63,636 bases of DNA from Mycolicibacterium palauense. Its GTDB lineage: Bacteria; Actinomycetota; Actinomycetes; Mycobacteriales; Mycobacteriaceae. Under the pieces are notes generated by a model. That model did no database searches, was not told the origin of the DNA, and saw nothing but the letters and a program-made list of their open reading frames with translations. Within the stretch, counting starts at the first letter, position 1; the number at the start of each line of letters is the position of its first letter. Below are positions 30,647 through 41,144 of the stretch, in pieces. The position numbers and the translations under genes are program-made. The stretch spans positions 1 through 63,636 of the forward strand of contig NZ_NVQF01000031.1 in NCBI RefSeq assembly GCF_002592005.1. The letters are read 5' to 3'.

Positions 30647-31963
30647 GTGTGTGCGCTGACTCCTGAGCAGATCGCCGCCGTCGACGCTGCCCACATCTGG
30701 CATCCGTACAGCACCGTCGGGGTGCCCACGGCGCTGCCGCCGTTGGTGGCTCTCGGCGCCGACGGCGCCTGGCTGACGCTGGTGCGTGACGGCCGCGAGG
30801 TGCGGGTGCTCGACGCGATGGCGTCCTGGTGGACCGCGGTGCACGGGCACGGGCATCCGGTGCTGGACGCCGCGCTGACCCGGCAGCTGGGCGTGATGAA
30901 CCATGTGATGTTCGGCGGACTGACCCACGAGCCGGCGGCGCGGCTGGCGCAGCTGCTGGTCGACATCACCCCGGCGGGCCTGGACACCGTGTTCTACAGC
31001 GACTCCGGCTCGGTGTCGGTGGAAGTGGCCATCAAGATGGCGCTGCAGTACCAGCGCGGGCGGGGGCGCGGCGGCCGGCGTCGGATGATGACGTGGCGGG
31101 GCGGCTACCACGGCGACACCTTCGCGCCGATGAGCGTGTGCGACCCCGAGGGCGGCATGCACGAGCTGTGGGCCGGCGGCGAGGACGGCGAGGACGGCGT
31201 GCTGGCCCGGCAGGTGTTCGCACCGCCGGTGCCGCGCGACTACCGCCCCGACTACAGCGCGGCCTTCGAGCAGCAGCTGACCCGGCACGCCGACGAGATC
31301 GCCGGTGTCATCGTCGAACCGGTGGTGCAGGGCGCGGGCGGGATGCGGTTCCACGATCCCCGCTACCTCACCGATCTGCGGGCCATCTGCGACCGCCACG
31401 GAGTACTGCTGGTCTTCGACGAGATCGCCACCGGTTTCGGTCGCACCGGCGAACTGTTCGCCGCCGACCACGCCGGGGTGAGTCCGGACATCATGTGTGT
31501 CGGCAAGGCGCTGACCGGTGGCTACATGACGATGGCCGCCACGTTGTGCACCGCCGCCGTCGCCGAGACGATCAGCACCTCGGAGCCGGGGGCGCTGATG
31601 CACGGCCCGACGTTCATGGCCAACCCGCTGGCGTGCGCGGTGTCGGTGGCCAGCGTGGAGGTTCTGCTGGGCCAGGACTGGCGCGGGCGCATCGCGCAGA
31701 TCGAAGCGGGCCTGCGTGACGGTCTGGCCCCGGCGGCGGGACTCCCGGGCGTCGCCGACGTCCGCACCCGGGGGGCGATCGGCGTGATCGAGATGGATCG
31801 TCCGGTGGACCTGGCCGCGGCCACGCCGGTGGCCCTCGACCACGGCGTGTGGCTGCGGCCCTTCCGCAATCTGCTCTACGTCATGCCGCCCTACATTTGC
31901 ACACCCGACGAGATCGACCAGATCGCCTCCGCCCTGGTGGCGGTCGCGCGTGCGTTAACCTGA
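30647..31963 (+). CDS. bioA: adenosylmethionine-8-amino-7-oxononanoate aminotransferase
   Basis: PLP aminotransferase making diaminopelargonate in biotin synthesis, using S-adenosylmethionine as amino donor. 438 residues; [49 protein letters not shown] and the PLP lysine in VGKALTGGY are diagnostic. The frame is open upstream, but GTG 30647 matches the length of M. tuberculosis BioA. Its stop codon lies inside the BioQ-type box that serves bioF. Confidence 0.96.
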   Translation: MCALTPEQIAAVDAAHIWHPYSTVGVPTALPPLVALGADGAWLTLVRDGREVRVLDAMASWWTAVHGHGHPVLDAALTRQLGVMNHVMFGGLTHEPAARLAQLLVDITPAGLDTVFYSDSGSVSVEVAIKMALQYQRGRGRGGRRRMMTWRGGYHGDTFAPMSVCDPEGGMHELWAGGEDGEDGVLARQVFAPPVPRDYRPDYSAAFEQQLTRHADEIAGVIVEPVVQGAGGMRFHDPRYLTDLRAICDRHGVLLVFDEIATGFGRTGELFAADHAGVSPDIMCVGKALTGGYMTMAATLCTAAVAETISTSEPGALMHGPTFMANPLACAVSVASVEVLLGQDWRGRIAQIEAGLRDGLAPAAGLPGVADVRTRGAIGVIEMDRPVDLAAATPVALDHGVWLRPFRNLLYVMPPYICTPDEIDQIASALVAVARALT

Positions 31964-31973
31964 ACACTGTTCA
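31961..31973. promoter_or_regulatory. BioQ-type operator at bioFD
   Basis: TGAACACTGTTCA, a perfect 5-bp-arm palindrome, starts on the bioA stop codon and lies just after TAACCT (31955-31960), a plausible -10 for bioF. The same box occurs at 35028-35040 next to the TetR gene. Confidence 0.8.
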
Positions 31974-32024
31974 AGTCCGCCCGACGGCGCTCAGCGCCGC
32001 TCGACGATCTCTTAGGGGGCGTCG

Positions 32025-33173
32025 GTGACGCGCGCCGTGACCTCACCGCTGGCCTGGCTCGACGACGTCGAGCGGCAACGCCGCGCCGCGGGTCTGCGCC
32101 GGAGCCTGCGGGCCCGGCCCGCCGCGGCCACCGACATCGACCTGGCCTCCAACGACTACCTGGGGCTGGCCACGCACCCGGATGTGATCGAGGGCGCGAT
32201 CGCCGCGGTGCGGACCTGGGGTGCGGGCTCCACCGGCTCCCGGCTGGTCACCGGCAACACCGAACTGCACGAGGAATTCGAGGACGCCCTGGCCGGTTTC
32301 GTCGGCGCGTCGGCGGCGCTGGTGTTCTCCTCGGGCTATACCGCCAACATCGGTGCGGTGGTCGGGCTGTCCGGTCCCGGATCGCTGATCGTCTCCGACG
32401 CGTACTGCCACGCCTCGCTGGTCGACGCCTGCCGGCTGTCCCGTGCGCGGGTGGTGGTCAGCCCGCATCGCGATGTCGACGCGGTGGAGCGCGCGCTGGC
32501 CACCCGGGACGAGGAGCGCGCCCTGGTGGTCACCGACTCGGTGTTCTCCGCCGACGGGGCGCTGGCCCCGCTGCGCGGACTGCACGAGGTCTGCCGGCGT
32601 CACGGTGCACTGCTCGTGGTCGACGAGGCGCACGGGCTGGGCGTGCGGGGGAGCGGCGGGCGCGGTCTGCTGCAGGAGACCGGGCTGGCCGGAGCGCCCG
32701 ATGTGGTGATGACGACCACCCTGTCCAAGGCGTTGGGCAGCCAGGGCGGCGCGGTGCTCGGCCCGGCCGCGGTGCGCGCCCACCTGGTCGACGCCGCCCG
32801 GACCTTCATCTTCGACACCGGCCTGGCGCCCGCCGCGCTCGGCGCCGCCGCGGCGGCGCTGCGCCTGCTGGCCGCCGAACCCGGGCGCGCCGATGCCGTG
32901 CTGGAGCATGCCCGCACCCTGGCACGGGTGTGCGGGGTTCCCGAGGAGCCGCAGTCGGCGGTGGTGTCGGTGATTCTGGGCGACCCGGAGGTGGCGGTGG
33001 CCGCGGCGGCGGCCTGCCTGGACCGCGGCGTGCGGGTGGGCTGTTTCCGCCCCCCGACGGTGCCCGTGGGGACGTCGCGACTGCGGTTGACCGCGCGGGC
33101 CTCGCTGACCGCCGACGAACTCGAGGGCGCCGGTGCGGTGCTGGCGGGTGTGCTGGCCGAAGCACGCTCATGA
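32025..33173 (+). CDS. bioF: 8-amino-7-oxononanoate synthase
   Basis: PLP-dependent decarboxylative condensation of pimeloyl thioester with alanine, first ring-forming step of biotin synthesis. 382 residues, GTG start with AGGGGGC upstream. Motifs: [35 protein letters not shown] and the PLP lysine in [13 protein letters not shown]. Stop overlaps the bioD start (ATGA). Downstream of a BioQ-type box. Confidence 0.95.
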   Translation: MTRAVTSPLAWLDDVERQRRAAGLRRSLRARPAAATDIDLASNDYLGLATHPDVIEGAIAAVRTWGAGSTGSRLVTGNTELHEEFEDALAGFVGASAALVFSSGYTANIGAVVGLSGPGSLIVSDAYCHASLVDACRLSRARVVVSPHRDVDAVERALATRDEERALVVTDSVFSADGALAPLRGLHEVCRRHGALLVVDEAHGLGVRGSGGRGLLQETGLAGAPDVVMTTTLSKALGSQGGAVLGPAAVRAHLVDAARTFIFDTGLAPAALGAAAAALRLLAAEPGRADAVLEHARTLARVCGVPEEPQSAVVSVILGDPEVAVAAAAACLDRGVRVGCFRPPTVPVGTSRLRLTARASLTADELEGAGAVLAGVLAEARS

Positions 33174-33850
33174 GCGTGCTGGTGGTCACCGGCACCGGCA
33201 CCGGGGTGGGCAAGACGGTGGCCACCGCGGCGCTGGCCTGCCATGCCCGGCTCGCCGGTATGGACGTGGCGGTGTGCAAGCCGGTGCAGACCGGTACCGC
33301 CGAGGGCGATGACGATCTGGCCGAGACGGGCCGGCTGTCGGGGGTCTCGGCGTTGTTCCCCGGGGCGCGCTATCCCGATCCGCTGGCTCCGGTGGCGGCC
33401 GCCGAGGCGGCCGGGCGGGCGTTGCCGACCCGCGCCGAGCTGGTGGACACGGTCCGCGGCGCCGACGCGCCGGGGCGCCTGACCCTCGTCGAGGGCGCGG
33501 GAGGGCTGCTGGTCGAGCTGGGTGAGGGCGGCTGCACGCTGCGCGACCTGGCCGTCGACCTCGGTGCCGCGGTCGCCATCGTCGTCGCGGCCGGGTTGGG
33601 CACGCTGAACGACACCGCGCTGAACCTCGAGGCGCTCGCTTCCCGGGGGCTGTCGTGTGCGGGGCTGATCGTCGGGAGTTGGCCGCGGCGGCCGGGACCC
33701 GCCGAGATCTCCAACCGGGCGACCCTGCCACGGATGGCGCCGCTGCGCGGGGTGCTTCCGGTCGGGGCCGGCGCACTGTGCCCGGCGGAGTTCGAGGCGC
33801 TGAGCGCGCAGGTCTTCGAGCCGGGCTGGGTCACCGGGCTGGTCGCCTGA
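33170..33850 (+). CDS. bioD: dethiobiotin synthetase
   Basis: ATP-dependent closure of the ureido ring. 226 residues: P-loop [15 protein letters not shown] substrate loop, [11 protein letters not shown]. Overlaps bioF by four bases and is followed after one base by a 2H phosphoesterase gene, so bioF-bioD-2H form one operon. Confidence 0.95.
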   Translation: MSVLVVTGTGTGVGKTVATAALACHARLAGMDVAVCKPVQTGTAEGDDDLAETGRLSGVSALFPGARYPDPLAPVAAAEAAGRALPTRAELVDTVRGADAPGRLTLVEGAGGLLVELGEGGCTLRDLAVDLGAAVAIVVAAGLGTLNDTALNLEALASRGLSCAGLIVGSWPRRPGPAEISNRATLPRMAPLRGVLPVGAGALCPAEFEALSAQVFEPGWVTGLVA

Positions 33851-33851
33851 G

Positions 33852-34388
33852 GTGGTGCACTCGGTCGAGCTGCTGTTCGACGAACGCACCGAGGCGCAGG
33901 TGCGGCGGATGTGGTCGGCCCTCGACGACGCCGGACTGCCCAGCCAGGCCCGCCATCGCTCGGCGAGCAACCGCCCGCACGTCACGGTCATGGTGGCCGA
34001 GCGGCTCGGCGCCGCCGTCGACGAGGAGCTGGCCGCCCTCCCGGACCTCGCGGACGCACTGCCCCTGGAGTGCACGGTGGGCGCGCCGCTGGTGTTCGGC
34101 GGGGGCCGGCTGGTCCTCGCGCGCCTGATCGTCCCGACCGAGGCGCTGCTGGCGCTGCAGCGGCGGGTGTTCGAGGTGTGCGCGCCGCACCTGCACGAGG
34201 TGCTCCCGCACGCCGGCCCGGGGCACTGGACCCCGCATGTGACGCTGGGGCGCCGGATCCGGTCCACGGACCTGCCCGCCGCGCTGGAGGCGCTCGCCGA
34301 GCTCCGCGGCGATCTGACCGGACGGTTCAGCGGACTCCGGCGCTGGGACGGCGACGCCCGCGTCGAACATCGCCTCGTCGGGCCCTGA
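33852..34388 (+). CDS. 2'-5' RNA ligase / 2H phosphoesterase family protein
   Basis: 178 residues with two HxT motifs (RPHVTVM near residue 43 and TPHVTLGR near 130), the hallmark of the 2H phosphoesterase superfamily (LigT-like). Substrates in the family are cyclic phosphates or 2'-5' linked RNA. It begins one base after bioD, so it is under the same BioQ control; a link to biotin is not known to me. GTG start. Confidence 0.8.
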   Translation: MVHSVELLFDERTEAQVRRMWSALDDAGLPSQARHRSASNRPHVTVMVAERLGAAVDEELAALPDLADALPLECTVGAPLVFGGGRLVLARLIVPTEALLALQRRVFEVCAPHLHEVLPHAGPGHWTPHVTLGRRIRSTDLPAALEALAELRGDLTGRFSGLRRWDGDARVEHRLVGP

Positions 34389-34412
34389 TGGACCGCCCCG
34401 GGCCCGCCACGA

Positions 34413-35012
34413 TCAGCGCGGTACGCCGCCGCGGACCGCGAGCCCGTCGATCAGCAGGGTCAGCCCGAATCCGAAGGCCGCACCCGGGCCCTCGCCGGCG
34501 GTGAGTGGCGGGGCAAGCAGGGACTGTCCCTCCGGGAGCGCGCCGGCGGCATCCCACTGCAGCCGCGACTGCTCGTCGGCGGTGAAACCGAGCACGTAGT
34601 AGACGACGGTGCGCGCGGCCAGCCCGGCCTGGGTGGCGGCCAGCCCGGCGTCGGTCGCGGCGGCGGCCAGGGCGTTCAGGATGTCGGTGAGTGCCTCGGA
34701 CTGCCCGGCGGAGAAGCTCGCCGAGACCAGCTCGGATCCGTCGGTGTGCGACAGCAGGGCGTCGCGCAGCCGACCGGCGATCTCGGTGATCCGGGCGCGC
34801 CAGTCCCCGTCGGGGACCGCGGCGCGCGCCTGGCCCAGCATGTCGTCGGCGACGGCGCCCAACAGCTGCTGTTTGTTGGCGAAATGCCAGTACAGGGCGC
34901 CCGGGGTCACCTCGAGCTCACGGGCCAGCCGGCGCATGGTCAGGTCGGCCAGGCCGTAGTCGTCGAGGATCCGGGTCGCGGTGGCGACCACGTCGCGTTT
35001 GTGCAGCTGCAC
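34413..35012 (-). CDS. bioQ: TetR family regulator of biotin genes, BioQ type
   Basis: 199 residues with an N-terminal TetR HTH (LADLTMRRLARELEVTPGALYWHFANKQQLL in outline) and a TetR_C-like ligand domain. It is divergent from bioB, and an identical palindrome TGAAC-N3-GTTCA lies both in this divergent region and before bioF, exactly the arrangement described for BioQ, the biotin repressor of mycobacteria/corynebacteria. GTG 35012 is six bases after TAGGCT (leaderless), with the operator overlapping its promoter, so autoregulation is likely. Confidence 0.85.
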   Translation of the reverse strand: MQLHKRDVVATATRILDDYGLADLTMRRLARELEVTPGALYWHFANKQQLLGAVADDMLGQARAAVPDGDWRARITEIAGRLRDALLSHTDGSELVSASFSAGQSEALTDILNALAAAATDAGLAATQAGLAARTVVYYVLGFTADEQSRLQWDAAGALPEGQSLLAPPLTAGEGPGAAFGFGLTLLIDGLAVRGGVPR

Positions 35013-35018
35013 GCCGCT

Positions 35019-35024
35019 AGCCTA
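35019..35024 (-). promoter_or_regulatory. -10 hexamer TAGGCT of bioQ
   Basis: TAGGCT, six bases, GTG 35012 on the minus strand; directly abutting the operator. On the plus strand TAGCCT at 35023-35028 could be the bioB -10. Confidence 0.5.
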
Positions 35025-35027
35025 GCC

Positions 35028-36197
<1,170 letters not shown>

Positions 36198-36213
36198 TCG
36201 GCATCCACGGGTG

Positions 36214-36450
36214 ATGGTCGACGATCTGCCCGCCGCCCTCGGGGCCGGCGCCTACAACGTCTACACCGGTGTCGAGTCCACCCAGGCGACGGGGGCCGCG
36301 GTGCCCACGGCGGCGCAGCTGGGTCTGGAACCGCCGCGATACTGCGCCGCGTGCGGGCGCCGCATGACCGTCCAGGTGCGTCCCGACGGCTGGTGGGCGA
36401 GATGTTCGCGTCACGGCCGCGTCGATTCCAGCGAACTGGAGCGGCGATGA
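36214..36450 (+). CDS. bsaP: biotin synthase auxiliary protein
   Basis: 78 residues, immediately after bioB. N-terminal part [10 protein letters not shown], then CAACGRRM and WARCSRHGR, giving a CxxC and further Cys/His residues able to hold an Fe-S cluster. The M. tuberculosis counterpart (Rv1590) has been reported as BsaP, needed for BioB turnover. A GTG at 36211 is in frame with ATG 36214. Overlaps the next gene by four bases. Confidence 0.8.
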   Translation: MVDDLPAALGAGAYNVYTGVESTQATGAAVPTAAQLGLEPPRYCAACGRRMTVQVRPDGWWARCSRHGRVDSSELERR

Positions 36451-37124
36451 CCGCGCCCGGGAGCGGCGTGCGCCCGAATCCCGGCGCGGTACCGGGATTT
36501 CGCCCCCGGCGCTCGGCGGCGGTGGTGTTCGGCACGCTGTGCGCGGCGGGTGTGGTCGTCGGGCTGCTCTGGGCGGCGTTGGCGCCCCCGGTGCACGGCG
36601 TCATCGTGCTCAATCGCAGCGGTGACCGGATCCAGGGCTATCTGGGCAACGAGGCCGACAACTTCTTCGTGGCCGCGTTCCTGATGCTGGGCATGTTGTC
36701 GGTGGTGGCGGTGGTGGCCGCGGTCTGGGCCTGGCAGTGGCGGGCCTACCGGGGACCCCTGATGGTCGCCGGTCTGTCGGGCGGTGCCGTCGCGGCGGCG
36801 GCGATCGCCACCGGTGTCGGGGCGGCTCTGGCGCGGCTGCGTTACGGCGCGATCGACATCGCGGCGGCGCCGGTGACCCCGGAGAATCGGGTGCATTACG
36901 TCACCGAGGCGCCGTCGGTCTTCTTCGGGCACGGCCCGCTGGAGGTGGTGGCCACGTTGCTGGCGCCGGCGGCGGTGGCGGCGCTGGTCTACGCGCTGCT
37001 GGCGGTCTCGACCGCCCGCGACGACCTCGGTGGCTACCCGCCTCAGCTGCAGCGCGGTGCGGACCTGCCGCAGGTGGTCACCGGGGGCGCGGTGACCACG
37101 GCCTGGCAGCGGCCCGCGAAGTAG
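36447..37124 (+). CDS. DUF2567 membrane protein
   Basis: 225 residues with four membrane helices and an extracellular loop after the first ([25 protein letters not shown]), as in M. tuberculosis Rv1591 at this locus. Function unknown. ATG overlaps the bsaP stop (ATGA), so bioB-bsaP-DUF2567 form an operon. Confidence 0.75.
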   Translation: MTAPGSGVRPNPGAVPGFRPRRSAAVVFGTLCAAGVVVGLLWAALAPPVHGVIVLNRSGDRIQGYLGNEADNFFVAAFLMLGMLSVVAVVAAVWAWQWRAYRGPLMVAGLSGGAVAAAAIATGVGAALARLRYGAIDIAAAPVTPENRVHYVTEAPSVFFGHGPLEVVATLLAPAAVAALVYALLAVSTARDDLGGYPPQLQRGADLPQVVTGGAVTTAWQRPAK

Positions 37125-37364
37125 GGCAGCGGTCCCCGGCCGATCACTGCGTGATGTGCGCCACCGGATTCGGATTCGGACCCGGCTTGACGGTAGGTTC
37201 TGGCGCGGCAGCATGCCCTGCCCGCCGGGGGTGACCGGCCTGGGTCCCGGCATGAGAGTGCGCTGATGCACCTGCCTCTCCGTACCCGATGGATGCACGC
37301 GTGACCCGGTGGACGCACGCGTGTGTGTGAAAGCCGCCCTGCGGCGACCCCGAATTGGAGTGTC
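37125..37364 (+). other. SulP leader region
   Basis: 240 bases without a clear gene. It holds TAGGTT at 37194-37199 (possible -10), two very short stacked ORFs, ATG 37251 (four codons) whose TGA touches ATG 37266 (twelve codons, ending 37304), and two copies of a CACGCGTG palindrome. This looks like a regulated leader for the SulP gene, but no known riboswitch is recognisable. Confidence 0.35.
37296..37323. promoter_or_regulatory. paired CACGCGTG palindromes
   Basis: CACGCGTG at 37296-37303 and 37316-37323, within a repeated GGAYGCACGCGTG, exactly 20 bp apart (about two helical turns). Confidence 0.4.
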
Positions 37365-38900
37365 TTGGCTAACCGCGACGCGACGTCGACGCCCTCAACC
37401 GTGCCGCAGGCCGGCGAGCCCGGAACGTCGGTGCTGGCCGCTCTGCGCTCCCCGCGCCGGCTCAAGACCGAGGTGCTGGCCGGCCTGGTGGTCGCCCTGG
37501 CCCTGATCCCGGAAGCGATCTCGTTCTCGATCATCGCCGGCGTCGACCCCCAGGTGGGGCTGTTCGCGTCGTTCACGATGGCCGTCACGATCGCCTTCGT
37601 GGGCGGACGCCCGGCGATGATCTCCGCCGCGACCGGGGCGATCGCGCTGGTCATCGCTCCGCTGGCCCGTCAGTACGGCATGGACTACTTCGTGGCCGCG
37701 GTCCTGTTGGCCGGGGTGTTCCAGATCCTGCTCAGCGTGTTCGGGGTGGCGCGGCTGATGCGCTTCGTTCCCCGCAGCGTCATGGTCGGTTTCGTCAACG
37801 CGCTGGCGATCCTCATCTTCACCGCCCAGCTGCCGCACCTGCTGGGCGTGCCGGCCCTGGTGTATCCGTTCGTGGCGGTCGGCCTGCTGATCATGGTGTT
37901 CCTGCCCAAGATCACCACCGCCGTGCCCGCACCGCTGGTGGCCATCGTGGTGCTCACCGTCGCGGCGCTGGCCTGGGGGATCGACCTTCCCGACGTCAGC
38001 GACGAGGGCCAGCTGCCCTCCAGCCTGCCGGCGCTGTTCGTGCCGCACGTGCCGCTGACCCTGGAGACCCTGCGCATCGTGGCTCCGTATGCCCTGGCCA
38101 TGGCGCTGGTGGGCCTGCTGGAATCGCTGATGACCGCCAAGCTCGTCGACGACATCACCGACACCCACTCCGACAAGACCCGGGAAGGCTGGGGCCAGGG
38201 GGTGGCCAACGTGGTCACCGGCCTCTTCGGCGGGATGGGCGGCTGCGCGATGATCGGCCAGACCATGATCAACGTGAAGGTGTCGGGAGCCCGTACCCGC
38301 ATCTCGACGTTCCTCGCCGGCGTGTTCCTGCTGGGGCTGGTCGTCGGGCTGGGCGACGTCGTGGGAATGATCCCGATGGCCGCGCTGGTGTCGGTGATGA
38401 TCATGGTCTCGGTCGGCACGATGGACTGGCACAGCATCAGCCCCGCCACGCTGCGCCGGATGCCGCGCAGCGAGACGATGGTCATGCTCGCCACGGTGGT
38501 CGTCACGGTCGTCAGTCACAACCTGGCCTACGGCGTGATCGTCGGGTCGCTGACGGCGATGGTGCTCTTCGCGCGCCGGGTGGCGCATTGGATGACCGTG
38601 CAGAAGACCAGGGAGACCGGTGCCGGCGGCACCGACAGGGTCGTCTACCGGGTCTCGGGGGAGCTGTTCTTCGCCTCCAGCAACGATCTCGTCTATCAGT
38701 TCGACTACACCGGTGACCCCGCCGAGGTGGTCATCGACATGGCCGATTCCCATGTCTGGGACGCCTCCACCGTCGCCGCGCTGGACGCGATCGAGACCAA
38801 GTACCGCGCCAGGGGCAAGGACGTCACAATCGTTGGGCTGAACGAGGATTCGGCCGAACGCCACGGCCGCCTGTCCGGGCGGCTGGGTGCGGCGCACTAG
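37365..38900 (+). CDS. SulP family anion transporter with STAS domain
   Basis: About 511 residues: a SulP transporter core with 10-14 membrane segments (EVLAGLVVALALIPEAISFSIIAGV, SAATGAIALV, GQGVANVVTGLFGGMGGCAMIGQ) and a C-terminal STAS domain from about residue 410 (VVIDMADSHVWDASTVAALD). The family carries sulfate, bicarbonate or other anions; the substrate is not readable. The start is uncertain: TTG 37365 has GGAG just upstream, GTG 37323 is the other option (525 residues) but would lie in the palindrome region. Confidence 0.85.
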   Translation: MANRDATSTPSTVPQAGEPGTSVLAALRSPRRLKTEVLAGLVVALALIPEAISFSIIAGVDPQVGLFASFTMAVTIAFVGGRPAMISAATGAIALVIAPLARQYGMDYFVAAVLLAGVFQILLSVFGVARLMRFVPRSVMVGFVNALAILIFTAQLPHLLGVPALVYPFVAVGLLIMVFLPKITTAVPAPLVAIVVLTVAALAWGIDLPDVSDEGQLPSSLPALFVPHVPLTLETLRIVAPYALAMALVGLLESLMTAKLVDDITDTHSDKTREGWGQGVANVVTGLFGGMGGCAMIGQTMINVKVSGARTRISTFLAGVFLLGLVVGLGDVVGMIPMAALVSVMIMVSVGTMDWHSISPATLRRMPRSETMVMLATVVVTVVSHNLAYGVIVGSLTAMVLFARRVAHWMTVQKTRETGAGGTDRVVYRVSGELFFASSNDLVYQFDYTGDPAEVVIDMADSHVWDASTVAALDAIETKYRARGKDVTIVGLNEDSAERHGRLSGRLGAAH

Positions 38901-38981
38901 GCGCCGCCTCGCCGAGGCTGCAAACTGTGACGGGCCCACCCGGGCGACGCGTACAACATCTGCAGTGTCGGCGGGGGGAAC

Positions 38982-40328
38982 TCAGAGGTCGAAGCGCGAC
39001 AGCGGCGAGCGGTGCACGGCACGGCCGGTGAGCACCCGGGCCGTGATGGCGCCCAGCCGCAGCATTCCGCGGTAGGTCGACGGGTTGAACAACGTCGGCC
39101 ACTTGGTGCGCACGATGTGGTCGTGCAGCGGGCGGCCGGCGAATCGGTCGCGCAGCCAGCGCAGCGTCATCGGTGCGGACATCGGGTGCAGCAGCATGTG
39201 CTCGCTGAACAGGTCGCGGTGGTAGGTCACCCGGGAGCCGCCGCGCGCGTAGGTGTGGGCCAGCTCGTCGATGTCGTTGACGTCGATCACCCGGTCGTGC
39301 ACGGCCTGGACGAGCAGCACCGGCACGTCGGGGGCCTCGACGCCGAGCTTGATGTCGGCGAAGACGCGTTGCACCTCGGGCAGGTCGAGGATCTCCTCCA
39401 ACGGGCGATCGACCAGGGTTCCCATGTCCCGGCCGGCCATCCGCAACAGCGCGGCCACGGTGGTCATCTCCTCGACCTCGGCCAGCATCGCCTTGCCCGC
39501 GTCGGTGGCGTGCTCGGAGATCACCCGGTCCAGTTCGGGGTAGATGTGCGACAGTGCCGCCACCACCATGGCCGGCAGCCCGGAGTACACACTGCCGTTG
39601 AGCCGGCGGAAGGCGTGACCCAGATCGCCGACGGGCGAGCCCAGCACCGCGCCGACGATGTTGAGCTCGGGTGCATAGCGCCCGGCGGTCTCGGCGGCCC
39701 AGGCGGTGGCCAGCCCGCCGCCGGAATACCCCCACAGGCCGACGGGCGCCTCGGCGTCCAGATCCAGCCGGTCGCAGGCCACCGCGGCGCGCAGGCCGTC
39801 GAGTACGTGGTAGCCCGGTTCGTGCGGTGCGCCCCACATGCCTTCGATGCCTTCGTGGTCCGGGACCGACACCGCCCAGCCTTCGGCCAGCGCGGCCGCG
39901 ACCAGCAGGAATTCCAGCTGCGCCAGCGAGCCCAGGGCGTGGGCGCCGCGGCGCAGTGCGTAGGAGGGGAAGCAGCGCCCGGCCACGGCGTCGATCGCGC
40001 ACTGGTAGGACACGATCGGACACGGCCCCTCGCCGCGCTCGGCGGGTGTCATCACGGTGGTCACCGCGGCCGCGGGCTCACCGTGCATGTCCGTCGTGCG
40101 GTAGAGCAGCTGCACGGCGGTGAACTGCTGGGGGATGAGGCCCAGAAACGCGAGTTCGACGTCGCGGGTGCGGAACACGGTGCCCGGTTCGGCGTGCTCG
40201 AACCCCGGTGGGGGCAGATAGAACGGATCCTGCGCGGGAAGGGTGGGCCGGCGACCGGACCGGATCGGTTCGTGCTGCGGCCGGCCGATCCAGGCCGCCG
40301 TCGAGGCGGTCGCGTTGCCGAGCTCCAT
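38982..40328 (-). CDS. secretory-lipase (LIP) family lipase/esterase
   Basis: 448-residue alpha/beta hydrolase of the fungal LIP type: nucleophile in [10 protein letters not shown], acid in [11 protein letters not shown], His in SEHMLLHP, and [10 protein letters not shown]. tuberculosis Rv1592c is the positional counterpart. No obvious signal peptide. AAGGGAG precedes the ATG, and GACAAT in the AT-richer upstream stretch (40340-40400) may be its -10. Convergent with SulP. Confidence 0.88.
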   Translation of the reverse strand: MELGNATASTAAWIGRPQHEPIRSGRRPTLPAQDPFYLPPPGFEHAEPGTVFRTRDVELAFLGLIPQQFTAVQLLYRTTDMHGEPAAAVTTVMTPAERGEGPCPIVSYQCAIDAVAGRCFPSYALRRGAHALGSLAQLEFLLVAAALAEGWAVSVPDHEGIEGMWGAPHEPGYHVLDGLRAAVACDRLDLDAEAPVGLWGYSGGGLATAWAAETAGRYAPELNIVGAVLGSPVGDLGHAFRRLNGSVYSGLPAMVVAALSHIYPELDRVISEHATDAGKAMLAEVEEMTTVAALLRMAGRDMGTLVDRPLEEILDLPEVQRVFADIKLGVEAPDVPVLLVQAVHDRVIDVNDIDELAHTYARGGSRVTYHRDLFSEHMLLHPMSAPMTLRWLRDRFAGRPLHDHIVRTKWPTLFNPSTYRGMLRLGAITARVLTGRAVHRSPLSRFDL

Positions 40329-40406
40329 GCGGACTCCCTTCCGGGGGCGAAACGACCCCGAAAGAGCATTGTCTCTTAGTGAACCCTTAAATTTCCAATC
40401 GGGGGG

Positions 40407-41099
40407 TCAGGTCGGTGGGCGCAGCGCGGCGAACTCGTCGGTCACCCGCAGCAGCGAGTCGGTGAATCGGTAGAGCGCGGCCGGGCGCCCGCCGCTTCGC
40501 CCGGCGGGCGCGGTGGTGCCGGTGCGGGTGATCACTCCGCGGCGCGCCAGCACGCGCTGCAGGTTGGTGGCGTCGACCTGGTAGCCCAGTGCGGCGCTGT
40601 AGATGTCGCGCAGCGTGGACAGGGCGAATTCCCTGGGGGCCAGGGCGAATCCGATGTTGGTGTACGACAGTTTGGCCACCAGGCGGGCGTGGGCGTGGGC
40701 CACCATGGGGCCGTGGTCGAAGGCCATCGGCGGCAGGGCGCTGACCGGGTGCCAGCGGGTGTCCGGCGGCAGCTCGGGGGTGGCGGGGGAGGGCACCAGG
40801 CCCAGGAACGTGGTGGCGATGGTGCGGGCCCCCGGCACCCGGTGCGGATCGGAGAACACCGCCAGCTGTTCCAGGTGGGCGATCTCACGCAGGTCGACCT
40901 TCTCGGCCAGTTGACGGCGGACTGAACTCGTCATGTCCTCGTCGTGACGCAGGCTGCCGCCGGGCAGCGCCCACGCGCCGCGCTGCGGATCCATCGCCCG
41001 TTCCCAGAGCAGCACGCTGAGCTGCGGCTTCGGCGTGTCGAGGCGGCGAACCTGGAAGACCACGGCGAGCACCTCGTGGGCGGTGTTACCATTGGTCAT
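40407..41099 (-). CDS. nrtR: NrtR-type Nudix regulator of NAD synthesis
   Basis: 230 residues: an N-terminal Nudix-like domain ([37 protein letters not shown]) whose Nudix box is degenerate (no REExxEE), and a C-terminal winged helix ([25 protein letters not shown]). This is the NrtR architecture: ADP-ribose- or NAD-sensing repressors of nad genes. It is divergent from nadABC with a palindrome between. ATG 41099 lies seven bases after TATGAT and is preferred over ATG 41111, which lies inside the operator. Confidence 0.88.
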   Translation of the reverse strand: MTNGNTAHEVLAVVFQVRRLDTPKPQLSVLLWERAMDPQRGAWALPGGSLRHDEDMTSSVRRQLAEKVDLREIAHLEQLAVFSDPHRVPGARTIATTFLGLVPSPATPELPPDTRWHPVSALPPMAFDHGPMVAHAHARLVAKLSYTNIGFALAPREFALSTLRDIYSAALGYQVDATNLQRVLARRGVITRTGTTAPAGRSGGRPAALYRFTDSLLRVTDEFAALRPPT

Positions 41100-41122
41100 G
41101 TTTTCGATCATAAGTCGAAAAC
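41100..41122. promoter_or_regulatory. NrtR operator
   Basis: GTTTTCGA-TCATAAG-TCGAAAAC, perfect 8-bp arms with a 7-bp spacer, between nrtR and nadA. It contains the nrtR -10 (TATGAT, 41112-41107 minus strand), so binding would block both directions. Confidence 0.8.
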
Positions 41123-41144
41123 CTCGACGGCGAAAGGAGCGGTC

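Noticed and set aside
38901..38981. Terminator between SulP and the lipase gene
   Set aside because: Only short GC-rich self-complementarity (GCCC/GGGC); nothing better than chance.
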